DNA from: Ktedonospora formicarum
GTDB lineage: Bacteria > Chloroflexota > Ktedonobacteria > Ktedonobacterales > Ktedonobacteraceae
Assembly: GCF_016587355.1 (NCBI RefSeq)
Contig: NZ_BNJF01000008.1
Coordinates: 124,001 to 188,000 of the forward strand
Length of the DNA: 64,000 nucleotides
Direction of reading: 5' to 3'
Numbering within the stretch: the stretch's first letter is position 1; every line of letters begins with the position of its first letter. A program made the translations under genes and the position numbers. The notes beneath the pieces are model-generated. The model ran no database searches, was not told the DNA's origin, and saw nothing but the letters and a program-made list of their open reading frames with translations. Shown piece by piece: positions 25,389 to 36,271 of this stretch.

Positions 25389-26242
25389 CTTTGGGGTGGT
25401 CGCTTGAATCGAACCAGGAGGAAACTCCATGAGTATTTTGATTTCCTCATAATTCTTGCAACACAACCCTCTCCTCATTCTCTTCTCTCCGTCCTCTCTC
25501 GTATCCACAGTCGCCTATTGATCCACAACGGCTCGATGCCTGCCCTTGTGGGACCCCTCTGACTTGCATCAAAGGACATCGCACCAGGGAGCATTGTTCT
25601 GCTCGGTGTCGCCAGCGGGCGTACCGCCAGCGACAAGTGGTGAAACGCTGGGAACAATGGAGATCGATCGCGTTCTTGTGATCAGAAGCGGCTCAGCACA
25701 AAAACGCGCACACCCAGAGCTGGAATGCGCCACGCATGTTTGCACTGAGATGAACAGGCAATTTGTGCCAGCTCTTGGCTGTACTCTTGATCATTGTTGA
25801 AAGTTCTCTTCGAGGTCTGGTTCACCTGAAAGAGATGCAGTCTGTTCTGCCGCTGCCTTTTGCGTGAAGATCGGACGCACAAAGAAACGAACCACCTAGA
25901 CGAGATGGGTTTCACAGTCAGGTCGCTGCGGGGTCAGCTGAGGTGCAAGCATTCTGCTTCTAAGGCGAATTCACGGAACCTTGCCCATTGAAGGCATCCA
26001 TTTCTGGAAGCGGTCACAAGGGACCCTTCCTCAACCTGACCGGGAAGCCAAACGATGTCGCAGTACACGTACGAGCAAGTCAAGGCCCTCACCGGGTGCA
26101 GCAAGGTTTTTTGCACGCAGATGCACAAGTATGTTGGGCTATCCATTGGTATTGTCAACTTATCGAATAACTGGAAGAATGTTTCTAAAAAGAAAAGAAA
26201 TAGGAAGAAAAGGGGCAAAGATGGGAGGAGGCTGATGTGGTG
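25389..26242. other. mosaic of IS ends; no intact gene
   Basis: Contains, on the minus strand near 25440-25475, GGGTTGTGTTGCAAGAATTA, which resembles the terminal repeat of IS6 elements (TGTTGCAA core), a short Cys-rich frame (25535-25681), a 63-residue frame beginning MSQYTYEQVKALTGCSKVFC (26055-26246) that I do not recognise, and at 26148-26160 another GGTATTGTCAACT end. Nothing else is supported. Confidence 0.4.
25535..25681 (+). pseudogene. short Cys-rich (zinc-ribbon-like) fragment
   Basis: Reads DACPCGTPLTCIKGHRTREH and then CSARCRQRAYRQRQVVKRW to a TGA. The CxC, C and CxxxC spacing followed by an Arg-rich helix suggests a zinc-binding DNA-binding tail. There is no start codon with a ribosome site, so it is a fragment. 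The parent family is not identified. Confidence 0.35.
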
Positions 26243-26245
26243 CTA

Positions 26246-26365
26246 GGCGGCCATGTCCCTTCCACTCACTTCGTTCCACGCCTGGAATCTCCCCTGATGA
26301 GGGCCCGATACTCCCTGGCTCTGAAACGATGTCGTTTCGGCCGAAAATGATCCAGGATTGGGCCG
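26246..26365 (-). pseudogene. IS6 transposase C-terminal remnant
   Basis: Minus-strand reading GPILDHFRPKRHRFRAREYR, then after a one-base shift GRFQAWNEVSGRDMAA and a TAG. The HFRPRRH...YR motif marks the end of IS6/IS240 transposases. It is a second, distinct IS6 lineage from the copy at 24797. Confidence 0.55.
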
Positions 26366-26426
26366 GCTGTGGAAAAAGTAGAGTAGACGGCGAGCGAGGT
26401 GCATAGAGCGTGTCCAGAATGGCTGT

Positions 26427-27332
26427 TCAAGCGGCTCGACGCCTTTGGGCGGTCTCTCTGGCGCTTTCAGTCGTTTCGGCAAGTCTTCGGACCATGAGAC
26501 GAATCATCACAAGATGCACCATACTTTCGCTACTTCTTGTTAAATATTCGTAATCCTTACTTATGCGGCGAGAACGTCCTATCCATGCAAATGTTCGTTC
26601 CACGATCCAACGCCTCGGCAGGACTCCCCGAAATTTCTGGGGTTCCGGTTTGATGCGTTCATACGTGAACCACACCGTGCTGATGTCTGAGAGGTCCCCA
26701 TGCGGCACCCATTCTCCACGAGCTGGCCAACTCTGGCGAACGATCTCCACTTTCCACCCTACCTGTTCCTTGATCCATTCCCGTCCTTTGCCAGTATACC
26801 CCTGATCCACCCACACTTTTCTCATGCGGGGGAACAGCCCTTCGAGGGGTTCTAAAAGCAACGGGACACCTTGCCGATCTTGGATATTCGCCTCATGGAC
26901 GATCACTTTCACGACGAGTCCGGTCGTATCGACGAGCACATGCCTTTTCCTGCCAGAGGGCTTCTTGCCGCCATCGTCGCCGTGTGGTCCTCCTCGGTCG
27001 GTCGTCTTTACTGATTGACTATCGATGCTGCCGGCAGAAGGGGTCGCTTCGCGTCCAGCTTGGATGCGGCACCGCTCTCGCAAGTGAGCCATGATCTGTT
27101 CCTACATCCCCTCATTGCGAAAGCGAGCAAAATACGCATACACCGTTGATTTGGGCAGAGAGTCACGCGGGATCATGCGCCAAGCGCAATCAGCTCGCAG
27201 GACGTAAAAGATCCCATTGAGGATCGCCCGCATATCGACGTCACATGGTCTTCCACCAGGCCTCTCAGGTGGGATGAGTGGTTCGAGAATGGCCCACTCC
27301 GCATCGGTGAGATCAGAAGGATACCGTTCCAT
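26427..27332 (-). pseudogene. IS5-family transposase with in-frame amber codon
   Basis: One 301-codon frame from MERYPSDLTDAEWAILEPLI to the end, interrupted by TAG at 27102-27104 (RNEGM-stop-EQIMAHLRERCR). Relatives I recall carry Trp at that stop. All catalytic regions are present: SIDSQSVKTT (first Asp), VDQGYTGKGR (second Asp) and RRWIVERTFAWIGRSRR (Glu of the Y(2)R(3)E(6)K-type block). The single stop is the only visible defect, so the loss is recent. An alternative is two overlapping products, but no frameshift signal exists. Confidence 0.8.
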
Positions 27333-27486
27333 TGGTGACCCAACCGTTCCTGGATAGACGCCCAGTAGTTTTTCAAACAGGCTCTCGCTATGGTTGGCCA
27401 CACCCAGAACAGGCGACAACTGATGGTCATGCTTCCTCTCCACGAGCCGTACGTGAGGTACTTGGGGTGGTATCCAGCATCGAACC

Positions 27487-27672
27487 AATACATACCTCAA
27501 CAATCGTTTGGAGCAAGACCATCGAGGAAGAAAACAATGCTACTATCCAATGCGTGGATTTGGGAATTTCGCCACAGCGGCACGTTTTTGTCGTGCTTTT
27601 GATGAATGACGCAACTCTTTTCGCCCACGCTCTCTCATGAGAGAAACCCTGTCTCTTCCAGAGCAACGATAG
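27487..27672 (+). pseudogene. IS6 transposase C-terminal fragment
   Basis: Reads NTYLNNRLEQDHRGRKQCYY, PMRGFGNFATAARFCRAFDE, a TGA (27607-27609), then RNSFRPRSLMRETLSLPEQR and TAG in the same frame. EQDHR followed by a GF...TAARF block is the C-terminal catalytic Glu region of IS6 transposases. The front is missing. Confidence 0.6.
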
Positions 27673-27797
27673 TTGTTTTGCGAAAAACTTGCAGTCCTGC
27701 GGCTCCTTCTACTGATGGCTTCCTAACCCAATGGATGATGAGTTGAAAGACTGCCACCTCTTTCTGTGAGCTTTTATGCACTCAGTTCTGACAGAAC

Positions 27798-28025
27798 CAT
27801 TTCCTGGGCGATGTGGATCGTATTCAGAAAGTGGTGCGAGTCGGAATAGCTCTGGCAACGACCGAGGCATTTACGCAGCATGTAGGAGTTGCAGATGGCC
27901 CTTCAGATCTGTTTGCACAGATCTTTGGGAGAGAACTGGGGCATACCCGTCTGGTCTCTGGGGTCTATAGCTTGCTCGTTCGAACCCCAGTCCTCCTGGA
28001 GGAAATCTTTGAAGTTGTTGTGTAG
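27798..28025 (+). pseudogene. RidA/YjgF-like C-terminal fragment
   Basis: About 75 residues: HFLGDVDRIQKVVRVGIALA, TEAFTQHVGVADGPSDLFAQ, IFGRELGHTRLVSGVYSLLV, EIFEVVV. The RVGV-then-HTR-GV-SLP-EIFE order is the back half of RidA-type enamine deaminase-fold proteins. The N-terminal half is gone, so it is not expected to trimerise or act. Confidence 0.6.
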
Positions 28026-28113
28026 GATCACGATGAATGTAACGCCGTGAACGTGCTTGTTTCCTCATTCTCCTGTTTCCTGAACCAGTTAGAGTCAGAG
28101 GATAGGAGCAAGC

Positions 28114-31100
28114 TTACTCCGCTGAAGCGCTCTCAATTGCTCCCAACATCCGCAGCGTGGTCTTCTGTGCCTCCGTCAAGCCTCGAACTCCTCCAATATT
28201 CAGCCGCTCGTAGGGACGGTCGCGACGCAGCACATGGAGGGACTCGCCACACTGTAGGTCCCAACGCATGATGCTTCCATCATCTCCGCAGCTCGTCAGC
28301 CAGCGTCCATCCGGACTCACTTTGAGCGACTGTATCATCCCTTGATGAGCCTGACGCACGCGCACACACGTGCCCCTGGAGACATCCCACCAGCGCAGCA
28401 TCCCGTCACTTCCCCCACTGATCAGTAACGTTCCACTCGAACTCCACGTCACCGCAGAGACCACCCCCGAATGCCCCTTTAAGAATCGTATTGGCTCACC
28501 TGTTCGAATATCCCATACCACAAGCTCTCCGCTATCTCTACTCCCACAGCCAGAGGCTAACTGTGTGCCATCCGGACTCCAGGCCACGCTCATGACCGCC
28601 CCATGATGCCTCTGCAACTGCAGGATCTGGGACCCATCGGCTGTGTTCCACAGATACACATTCCCATCTTCATCTCCTCCGGCGAGTCGCACGCTATCCG
28701 GACTCCAGGCTACGCGTCTGACCCAGGTTGCCTGTGCACGCCCCATCCAACGTTGTGTGCGCGTTGTCCCATCCCATACCAGCACTCCCCGGAGAAAGGT
28801 TCCACTCGCTAGTTGACGCCCATCGGGGCTCCAGGCCACACCGGAGAATAGTGTGTCAGGGTGATCGATGTCGCGTAAGAGATAAACGCACATCCTCGTG
28901 CTCGGGTCCCATAATCGGATGGTATTGTCCCATCCACTACTAGCCAGCAACCCCCCATCGGGACTCCACCCAACTCCGTAGACTGTCCAACGATGCCCTC
29001 GCAATACGCGTGGCATCTCACTGCTCATATCCCAAATGGTCACCAGGGTATCAGAGCCTACACTAGCAAGTTGGGTGCCATCGGGGCTCCAGTCAATATC
29101 ATACAGAGTGGCTGCGTAGCCCTGTATGATACGAATGCATTGCCCACTGGCAACCTCCCAGAGACGCAGGGTCCCATCTTCACTGCCGCTAAGCAGGTGG
29201 CGGCTGTCGGGGTGAATGCCAGGCTATTCACCACAGCGGTATGCCCCCGCAGCACCATCCGAGCGCTTCCCTCCTTAGCATCCCATAGCCAGATCATATG
29301 ATCAAATCCACCACTGGCTAGCGTCTGCCCATCGGGACTCCAGGCCAATGATTGCACCCGCTCCGCGTGCCCCACAAGTGTCTGGCGCACACATTGGCTT
29401 TTCACCTCCCAGAGCTTGACGGTACCATCCCAACTTCCGCTGGCTAAGGTGCTGCCGTTGGGGGCAAAGGCAAGTCCCCGCACCCAATTGGAATGCCCTG
29501 AGCGCGCACGCTGGCAGGTCGTTACTTGTGGTGTTCGCATCTCCCACCAGTGAAGTGTTCCCTCAAAGTCGCCGCTGACCAGGAGTGTCCCATTCGGGCT
29601 CCAAGCGAGAGAGAAGATTGGTCCAGGGTGCGGCAAATCTTGCAGGTGGATACCTTGCCGAACATCCCAGATCCGGACCGTTGCATCATGTCCTCCGCTG
29701 GCGAGCATCCCTCCATGGGGAGCAAAGGCCAAACAATTGGTCCCCTTAGTATGCCAAACCGACCAGAGAGGAGCCCCACTTGCTACGTCCCAAAGCGTAA
29801 TACTGCCATCAAAGCTCCCGCTAGCCAGCAGATGCGCATCCGGACTGAAGGCAAGAGCATATGTATTGGCGGTATGTGCCTGCCTGACGAGATGTAAGAT
29901 CTGGCCACCTCCACGCCATACTCTCACTTCCCCCCGCTTGCTACCTGCTGCCCAGTACTGCCCGTTAGAACTTGTGGCAACCGCTAAGGTCGCGTCAAAA
30001 GCTTCGGTAAAGACGCTGTCTTGGATCAACGCTCCAGACAAGGTCGTATCTTGCATCTCGACACTCTGCAAATACACCCCCCGAATGGCAAACCCTGAAA
30101 GATCAAGTCCGCGTAGGTGTCCGCGTAGCCCTCGCAAGAGCGTGATGAGGTTGGCTGGCCCATATCCCTGCCCCTCCTGTTCTAGCGTACGCAATTGGCT
30201 GAGCAACTGCACTAATAATTCCTTAACTGCTTCTGTCTCTTGATAGATGACCTGGAGGCGCACAAGGATTGGAGAGACAATCAGCCGCTCTTGCGCCTGC
30301 CGCACATATTCCTTGGCCCTTGCCTGCGCAAGTGCATACCTGATCAGATGCTCCCACCGCGCTTGCTGGATCTGCTCACTCACCTGCTCTACCAGCACCT
30401 CCGTCACATATTCCAGGATCACCGATTGTAAGGTAAACGTCGCCTGCTGCTTGCTCCGCTCGACCAGTGAGCGGCGTTGTAACGCTTCCAGCGCCTCATG
30501 CACCGCTTCTCCTGCAACTGGGGGACTAACATCCTCTGGAGTTCAGTAACATGCAAAGGTTCGCGTCCAATTGCCAACCAGATCAATAGCGCTTGTTCCA
30601 GGGCCGAGAGACGGCTATATTGTTCTGCAAGCACGTCGCGAATAGTGCTAAAGATGACCGTATCCTGCGCTAAGAAGGTGCTGATCTCGCCCCCGAAGAG
30701 CTCGACGATAGTCTCCGCAACAATTTTCAAGGCCAGTGGGTTTCCCGCATAGAGCCGGACGAGATGAGCTCGGTCTTGACCGGTACCAACAAGGCCCTTT
30801 TCCTCGAAGAGGTTTTCGCAAGCGTTCAACTCCAGCCCTCCGAGGCACAACGCATGCACGCCAACCTGACGACGCTCCAATTGCTCGAGTTCAGCCGGGG
30901 CCTCCCGGCTCGTGATGAGCAGACAGCTCTGGTGTGGCGCTTCAGCCGCCCGACGAAGCAGTGTCGCGTAGTCTTCGTAGCCCGGACGATAGCGGCCCTC
31001 TGGATCATGCTCTTGCAGCAATGTTTCCAGGTTGTCCAGCACGAGCAAACAGCGTCGCGTCTGGAAGCACTCCAGCAGCAAGTCGATACATCGATCACTC

Positions 31101-31792
31101 GTGGAGGGCAGGGCGGGTAGTGGTTGAGGCGAAAGGGCCTGCAGACAGTCGGTGAGGAGATCCTGGCAGGGAAGAGCATTCCGTATCGAGCGAAAGACCA
31201 CCATCTGGAAGGTGGGAGCCACCTGACGCATCAGGGAGACCGAGAGTGCTGATTTGCCGATACCTCCCATGCCCAGCACGCACACCACCCGGCAATGCTC
31301 CTGAAGTACCCACCGCTCAAGCTGCAAGCGCTCGGCCCGGCGCCCATAAAAATCAGGCACATCGAAGGCATCTCCCCAATCGAAGCGCGACGAGGGATGT
31401 GGAGGCTTCTGGGAGGACCTCCACTCTTCGGTCCGTGGAACCGGTTTGCGCGCCGCAAGAGCAGAGGGCGCTGATGCTACTGCGAGCTGTGCCCGAATCC
31501 AGAAGGCAGCAAAGTCCTCCTGCTGCCTTGCAGTCAGCCAGAGCCGCTCCGCCTCCTCGCGCTCTTGTCCAAGCGTAAATGCATGGCGCTGAAGAGCAAG
31601 GACAATCAACTGGGTGAGGTGCTCTCGTGTGGGTGAGTGTTTGCTTTGCTCCCACCGCTGAATAGTCTGCTCGCTTATCTCAAGAAATCTCCCTAGTTCT
31701 CGTTGAGTCAGGTTCATGCGCTTGCGCAGCGTCTCGCAGAAGCGCCCAAAGGCGTTCTCACCTGTATGTTGGTTGGAATGTGAATGTTTCAT
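28114..31792 (-). CDS. STAND NTPase: XRE HTH - NB-ARC - WD40 propellers, two frame breaks
   Basis: Three consecutive frames make one protein co-linear with the intact neighbour at 31965. Frame 1 has an XRE helix-turn-helix (LTQRELGRFLEISEQTIQRW), NB-ARC P-loop GMGGIGKSALS, Walker B LLVLDNLE and the GNPLALK ARC motif. Frames 2 and 3 hold a pentapeptide-like stretch (GLDLSGFAIRGVYLQ) and WD40 repeats to the end. One missing base in the G5 run at 30520-30524 and one in the G4 run at 29209-29212 explain both breaks; adding them gives exactly 1226 aa against 1224 for the paralogue. Sequencing error or slippage is therefore more likely than decay. Role as for the neighbour. Confidence 0.85.
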
Positions 31793-31964
31793 CTTCCCTC
31801 CTTGCTTCGCGCAGAGGCACGAAGGCCGGTTTCTGGGAAATGCAAGTCATTCTGAGCAAGAGCAGCCTCTGTACGGAAGGGGGGTGATAAGCGAGAAAGT
31901 GGCTTACCAATGCTCGGAATACGATGTACATTAGGAATCATATAACAAGAAATAAAGCACTTTT

Positions 31965-34900
31965 CTATGATGAATAATCATCAGCCCCTCCCAATACTCG
32001 TATTGCGGTTTTCTGTGCCTCGGTCATTCCTCTGATGCCTGTGATATTGAGTCGCTCATAAGGGCGATCTTGCCGCAATGTTCGTACCACTTCGCCTGTC
32101 TCCAGATTCCATAACCGAATGGCGCTGTCGTCGCCACAGCTGGCCAGCAGGTGTCCATCCGGACTCACCCTCAATGCCTGCACTGTTCCTTCATGCCCCT
32201 CCCAGATTGCCAGGCATTTTCCCGATGCTACCTCCCACCACCGTAGCTTCCCATAGCAATCTCCACTTATCACGGCCTCACCACTCGGACTCCACGTCAC
32301 CGCAGATATTCCTCCACTGGATGTGCCCAAGACGCGTACGACCTTTCCACTCGCGACCTCCCAGACCACGACTTCCCCATCTTCGCTTCCTCCTCCACTA
32401 GCCAATTGGCTCCCATCTGGATTCCACGCAACGCTCGCGGCCCTGCCATGGTGCCCCTGAAGCTTCTTGAGCAACGACCCATTGGAGGGCTTCCAAAGGC
32501 AAATGCCGCCATCGTCACCACAGCTAGCCAATTGGCTCCCATCTGGACTCCATGCCACACCACGGAGCTTGGTTGGAGATGGGAACCCGATCCAGCGGCG
32601 CTTGTGCATCTGCATATCCCATACTTGCACCCCGCGCATATAGCTTCCACTGGCCAAAAGCTGCCCATCTGGCTCCCACGCTATGCCCTGGAAGATCGTG
32701 TCAACGGAGTCAGGGTCCCGAAGCAGGTGGAGACAGGAACCTGTCTCCGGGTTCCACAACCGGATAGAATTGTCCCACCCACTACTAGCGAGGAGTCTTC
32801 CATCCGGGCTCCAAGCCACTCCATGGACGATCCAGTGATGTCCTCGTAAGACTCTAGGCACTGTTCCGCCGCCCACATCCCAGATTGTGACGCTTGTGTT
32901 GGTACTGGCACCTGCCAACTGTGTACCAGTAGGATTCCACGCAACGTCGAAGAGGGAGCCAACGTACCCACTCATGAGGCGCATACATCGCCCATCTACT
33001 ACATTCCATACACGCAACGTTCCATCTTCACTGCTACTGAGCAGGCTGCTGCTGTCGGGGGTAAAGGCAAGCGCAAGCACACCAGCACTATGTCCATGGA
33101 GTACCACTCGATACCGACCTTGTTCAACATCCCAGAGCCAGATCGCTGTATCGAGGCCGGCACTGGCTACAAGGCGCCCATCGGGGCTCCAGACTACACA
33201 ATGTAATCGACGCGTACTTCCTGTGAGTGTCTGAAGCACACATCCACTAGCTACATCCCACAGCTTGACGGTGCGGTCCCAGCTCGCGCTAGCCAGGTGC
33301 CTCCCATCAGGTGCGAAGGCCAGACCCATTACCCAATTAGTATGTCCTGTGAGGATCTCTGCACGCGTCACTGGCTGCGCTCCCTGTCCTCCCTGCACCT
33401 GCCACAGCGAAATATTTCCATTAACGCAACTACTGCCCAGCAGGCGGCTAGTGGGACTCCAGCTCACGGCATGTACAGCTTTGCCCTGACCAGAGAGCGT
33501 TTGCATATGTCGGCCGGACGACACATCCCAGAGTTGGATTGTTCCATCGTCTCCCCCACTCGCAAGCAGGCAACCATCGGCGTCAAAGGCGACGCAGTTA
33601 ACGCTATTCGTGTGCCACCCCATCCAGAGCAACGCTCCCTGCTCCAGATCCCACAACTTGATGGTACCATCCCAACTTCCGGTTGCCAGAATCTGCTCGT
33701 CTGGGCTGAATGCAAGGGTATAAATCGTGTCGGTATGTGCTCGCCAGATCAGGTGAAGGATTCTCCCTTCCTCCTTCCACACATGCACCTCCCCACTCCT
33801 GCTGCCTGCTGCCCAGAATGTTCCCTTGCTACTGACAGCCACTGCCCACATAGCGTCGAGTGCTTCCGTAAAGACGACATCACGGACGACCGACTCAGCA
33901 AGCGACGCGTCTTGCATCTCGCAGTCTTGCAGATAGGCACCTCGAAGGGAGAGGTGCGAGAGATCGAGCCCACGTAGGTGCCCCCGCTGCAAACGCAGTA
34001 GCGCGATCACATTCGTAGGTCCGTATCCTTGGGCAGCATAGTCACATGCTCGAAATTGATTGAGCAACAAAAGCAAGCGCTCTTCGACTTCAGCCTGCCC
34101 ACGGTACACGCTTTGCAGACGCTCCAACAGCGGTGCCACCAACAATCGTTCCTGCGTATGTCGTACATATTCCTTCGCATGCGCCTGTTCAAATCCATAG
34201 TGGATGAGGCAATCGTGTTTGCCCTGCTGAATCTCATTTATTACCTCCATAATCAGCACAGAGGTTATGTATTCCAGTACGACAGATTGCAACGTAAAGC
34301 TGCCTCGACGTTGTCCCGGCTCAATCAGAGAGCGGCGGCGCAAACCATCAGCGGCTTCCAGCACCTGGACACGCGGTAGTGGAACGGTCAACATCGCCAG
34401 TGCCTCCTCAATGGTCACTGGCTCACGAGCAATTGCCAGCCAGCGCAGTAGGGTTTGCTCAAGAACCGAGAGCCGGGCGAATTGTTCATCGAGTAGGTTG
34501 GCAATGGTACCAAAGATTATCGTGCCTCCTGCGAGGAACGGGCCAATCGCACCGCCGAAAAGGTCGGTGACGATCTCGGCGACAATTTTTAAGGCCAAAG
34601 GGTTACCTCCATATACCTCGATGAGGTGCGTCTGCTCTTGCGGAGTCCCCTCCACCCCTTTCTCTGTCAGTACCCGTTCACATGCCGCGAGATCTAAGCC
34701 AGAAAGGCGTAGTGAGCGTACTGGAGCGTGTTTGCCCTCTAGTGGCCTTAGTTCTGCTGGTTTCTCCCGAGAAGTGAGTAACAGGCACCCCTGGTGCTCT
34801 GTTTCCGCGACCCGGCGTAGCAGCCTCCCGTAGTCTTCAAAGCCAGAACGGAAAAGTCCCTTGGTCTCTCTTTCTTGCAAAATGGCCTCTAGATTGTCCA

Positions 34901-35639
34901 GGATCATGAGCACACGCCCCTTTCGTAAGTGCTCAATCAAGAGGGCGATACGTTGTTCAAGGCTGTCTGGTACTGTCCTCAGACGTTGTGATGAGAGTAC
35001 TTGCAAGCAGTCATCAAGCAGTGCTTCGCACGAGGGAGCATCGCGTAACGAACGAAAGAGCGCCACGTCAAAATGCTCGGCAGTATGTTGCGTGAAGTTG
35101 ATGGCCAGCGCCGACTTACCAATGCCTCCCATGCCTAGCAAACTCACGACACGACAACGTTCTTGCACAATCCATTGTGTCAGGAAGGCCAGTTCCTGCT
35201 CGCGCCCGTAGAAGGCGGGGATCGCAAAGGCTTCACCCCAATCCACTCGCGGTCCAGCAGGGGTGCTTTCCTCATCGGCGCTGATCGGGGTAATCGGGGT
35301 AGGGATTTTGTGATGATGCGACAGATGTTGCGGACCAAGCAACAGGGACAGCCATTGCTCATCAAGCAGCACCTTCTGGTGTGCTGCTTTCCAGAAGGTG
35401 CGAATCTCCTCGGCTTCCTGATCAGCAGGAAAGGCCCGCTGTTGTACCCCAAGCTCAATGAAACGTTTGAGGTGCTCAGCTTTCGGATAACTACTGCCCG
35501 CTTCCCATTCTGCCACTGCACGTCGAGAGACCCCGAGGACTTCAGCAAGTCCCGCCTGGGTGAAACCGGTGGTTGTCCGGAGCGTGAGCATCATTTGGCC
35601 AAACGCATAGTCTCGCTCACGGTAGAAGGTTTTTGCCAT
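31965..35639 (-). CDS. STAND NTPase: XRE HTH - NB-ARC - 14 WD40 repeats
   Basis: 1224 aa, intact; AAAGGTGAG precedes the ATG. Domains: XRE HTH (about 20-55: FTQAGLAEVLGVSRRAVAEW), linker ending VDWGEAFAIPAFYGREQEL, NB-ARC with P-loop GMGGIGKS (169-176) and Walker B VLMILDNL (Asp248), ARC motif GNPLALK, a winged-helix/helical bundle, a short pentapeptide-like strip (LRGLDLSHLSLRGAYLQ), then 14 WD40 units from about 600 to 1180, enough for two seven-bladed propellers. STAND proteins are ATP switches that oligomerise when the repeat domain senses a ligand; the HTH suggests a transcriptional or DNA-linked output rather than a nuclease or protease. Tandem with its paralogue 172 bp downstream. Confidence 0.93.
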   Translation of the reverse strand: MAKTFYRERDYAFGQMMLTLRTTTGFTQAGLAEVLGVSRRAVAEWEAGSSYPKAEHLKRFIELGVQQRAFPADQEAEEIRTFWKAAHQKVLLDEQWLSLLLGPQHLSHHHKIPTPITPISADEESTPAGPRVDWGEAFAIPAFYGREQELAFLTQWIVQERCRVVSLLGMGGIGKSALAINFTQHTAEHFDVALFRSLRDAPSCEALLDDCLQVLSSQRLRTVPDSLEQRIALLIEHLRKGRVLMILDNLEAILQERETKGLFRSGFEDYGRLLRRVAETEHQGCLLLTSREKPAELRPLEGKHAPVRSLRLSGLDLAACERVLTEKGVEGTPQEQTHLIEVYGGNPLALKIVAEIVTDLFGGAIGPFLAGGTIIFGTIANLLDEQFARLSVLEQTLLRWLAIAREPVTIEEALAMLTVPLPRVQVLEAADGLRRRSLIEPGQRRGSFTLQSVVLEYITSVLIMEVINEIQQGKHDCLIHYGFEQAHAKEYVRHTQERLLVAPLLERLQSVYRGQAEVEERLLLLLNQFRACDYAAQGYGPTNVIALLRLQRGHLRGLDLSHLSLRGAYLQDCEMQDASLAESVVRDVVFTEALDAMWAVAVSSKGTFWAAGSRSGEVHVWKEEGRILHLIWRAHTDTIYTLAFSPDEQILATGSWDGTIKLWDLEQGALLWMGWHTNSVNCVAFDADGCLLASGGDDGTIQLWDVSSGRHMQTLSGQGKAVHAVSWSPTSRLLGSSCVNGNISLWQVQGGQGAQPVTRAEILTGHTNWVMGLAFAPDGRHLASASWDRTVKLWDVASGCVLQTLTGSTRRLHCVVWSPDGRLVASAGLDTAIWLWDVEQGRYRVVLHGHSAGVLALAFTPDSSSLLSSSEDGTLRVWNVVDGRCMRLMSGYVGSLFDVAWNPTGTQLAGASTNTSVTIWDVGGGTVPRVLRGHHWIVHGVAWSPDGRLLASSGWDNSIRLWNPETGSCLHLLRDPDSVDTIFQGIAWEPDGQLLASGSYMRGVQVWDMQMHKRRWIGFPSPTKLRGVAWSPDGSQLASCGDDGGICLWKPSNGSLLKKLQGHHGRAASVAWNPDGSQLASGGGSEDGEVVVWEVASGKVVRVLGTSSGGISAVTWSPSGEAVISGDCYGKLRWWEVASGKCLAIWEGHEGTVQALRVSPDGHLLASCGDDSAIRLWNLETGEVVRTLRQDRPYERLNITGIRGMTEAQKTAIRVLGGADDYSS

Positions 35640-36271
35640 CGGCGCTCACCTTTCTACATGATTCATTGGAGCAGCACAATGTGAAGTAATGTGAAGTAAC
35701 ATGCCATCTAATGAGCGGTGACTTCATAGCGAACCATCGGTAAGCTTATTGTGATATGTGGACCTTCCAACAGGCCAACACCTATCTGGGATTGTAGGGA
35801 ACAATAACAGGAGAACCTCTACAATCTCTGCTTCTTTCTTCTCTTTTTATCATAGCAGATTGCCTAGCGAACAATGAGGATTGACAGAAAGCACGCCCAC
35901 TTTCATAATGCTCTGCCTGAGAAGTCAAAAAAAGCTCTTTGGCTCCACATTTTCCTGCTCTTCTGGATGATCCCTCAATATCCGTCACCAGCCGTCATCG
36001 CTCTTTGTGTTCTTGGGGCTAGCGATAGCATCCTTTGTCGAGCTTTTCTGAAGTTCTTCAGGCAACTGTGAAAACATGAAGTGAGATGAAGCGAGGTGAC
36101 ACCTAAAAAGAAGTGACTTCTCCAGTTCCTTCTTCTATACTCTCTTGGAGGAAGGGGACAAACCAGGGTGACGTGACAGAATCCGCTTGAGTGCTTAATC
36201 GCCGGATGATGTTCCTTCCAGGGGGACTGAGAAGAGGAGCGTGCTTATCCACGCTAGAAGAGGAACGATAG
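35640..36271. other. intergenic region with a tandem 10-bp repeat
   Basis: 632 bp between the divergent STAND gene and the Cys-rich small gene. AATGTGAAGT is repeated perfectly in tandem at 35678-35687 and 35688-35697, about 40 bp upstream of the STAND start, and related GTGAAG/ATGAAG words recur near 36070-36090. These may be binding sites. No coding frame is convincing. Confidence 0.4.

Noticed and set aside
26055..26246. 63-aa protein with a basic tail
   Set aside because: It crosses an element end (26148) and has a low-complexity Lys/Arg tail with no recognisable domain.
29058..30503. A separate WD40-only gene
   Set aside because: It is the middle of the STAND gene; frame and order match the intact neighbour and a one-base repair joins it to both sides.
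28114..35639. Many open frames on the plus strand opposite the WD40 genes
   Set aside because: They are shadows of the repeat-rich minus-strand genes: no ribosome sites and no domains, while the minus-strand frames have clear motifs.
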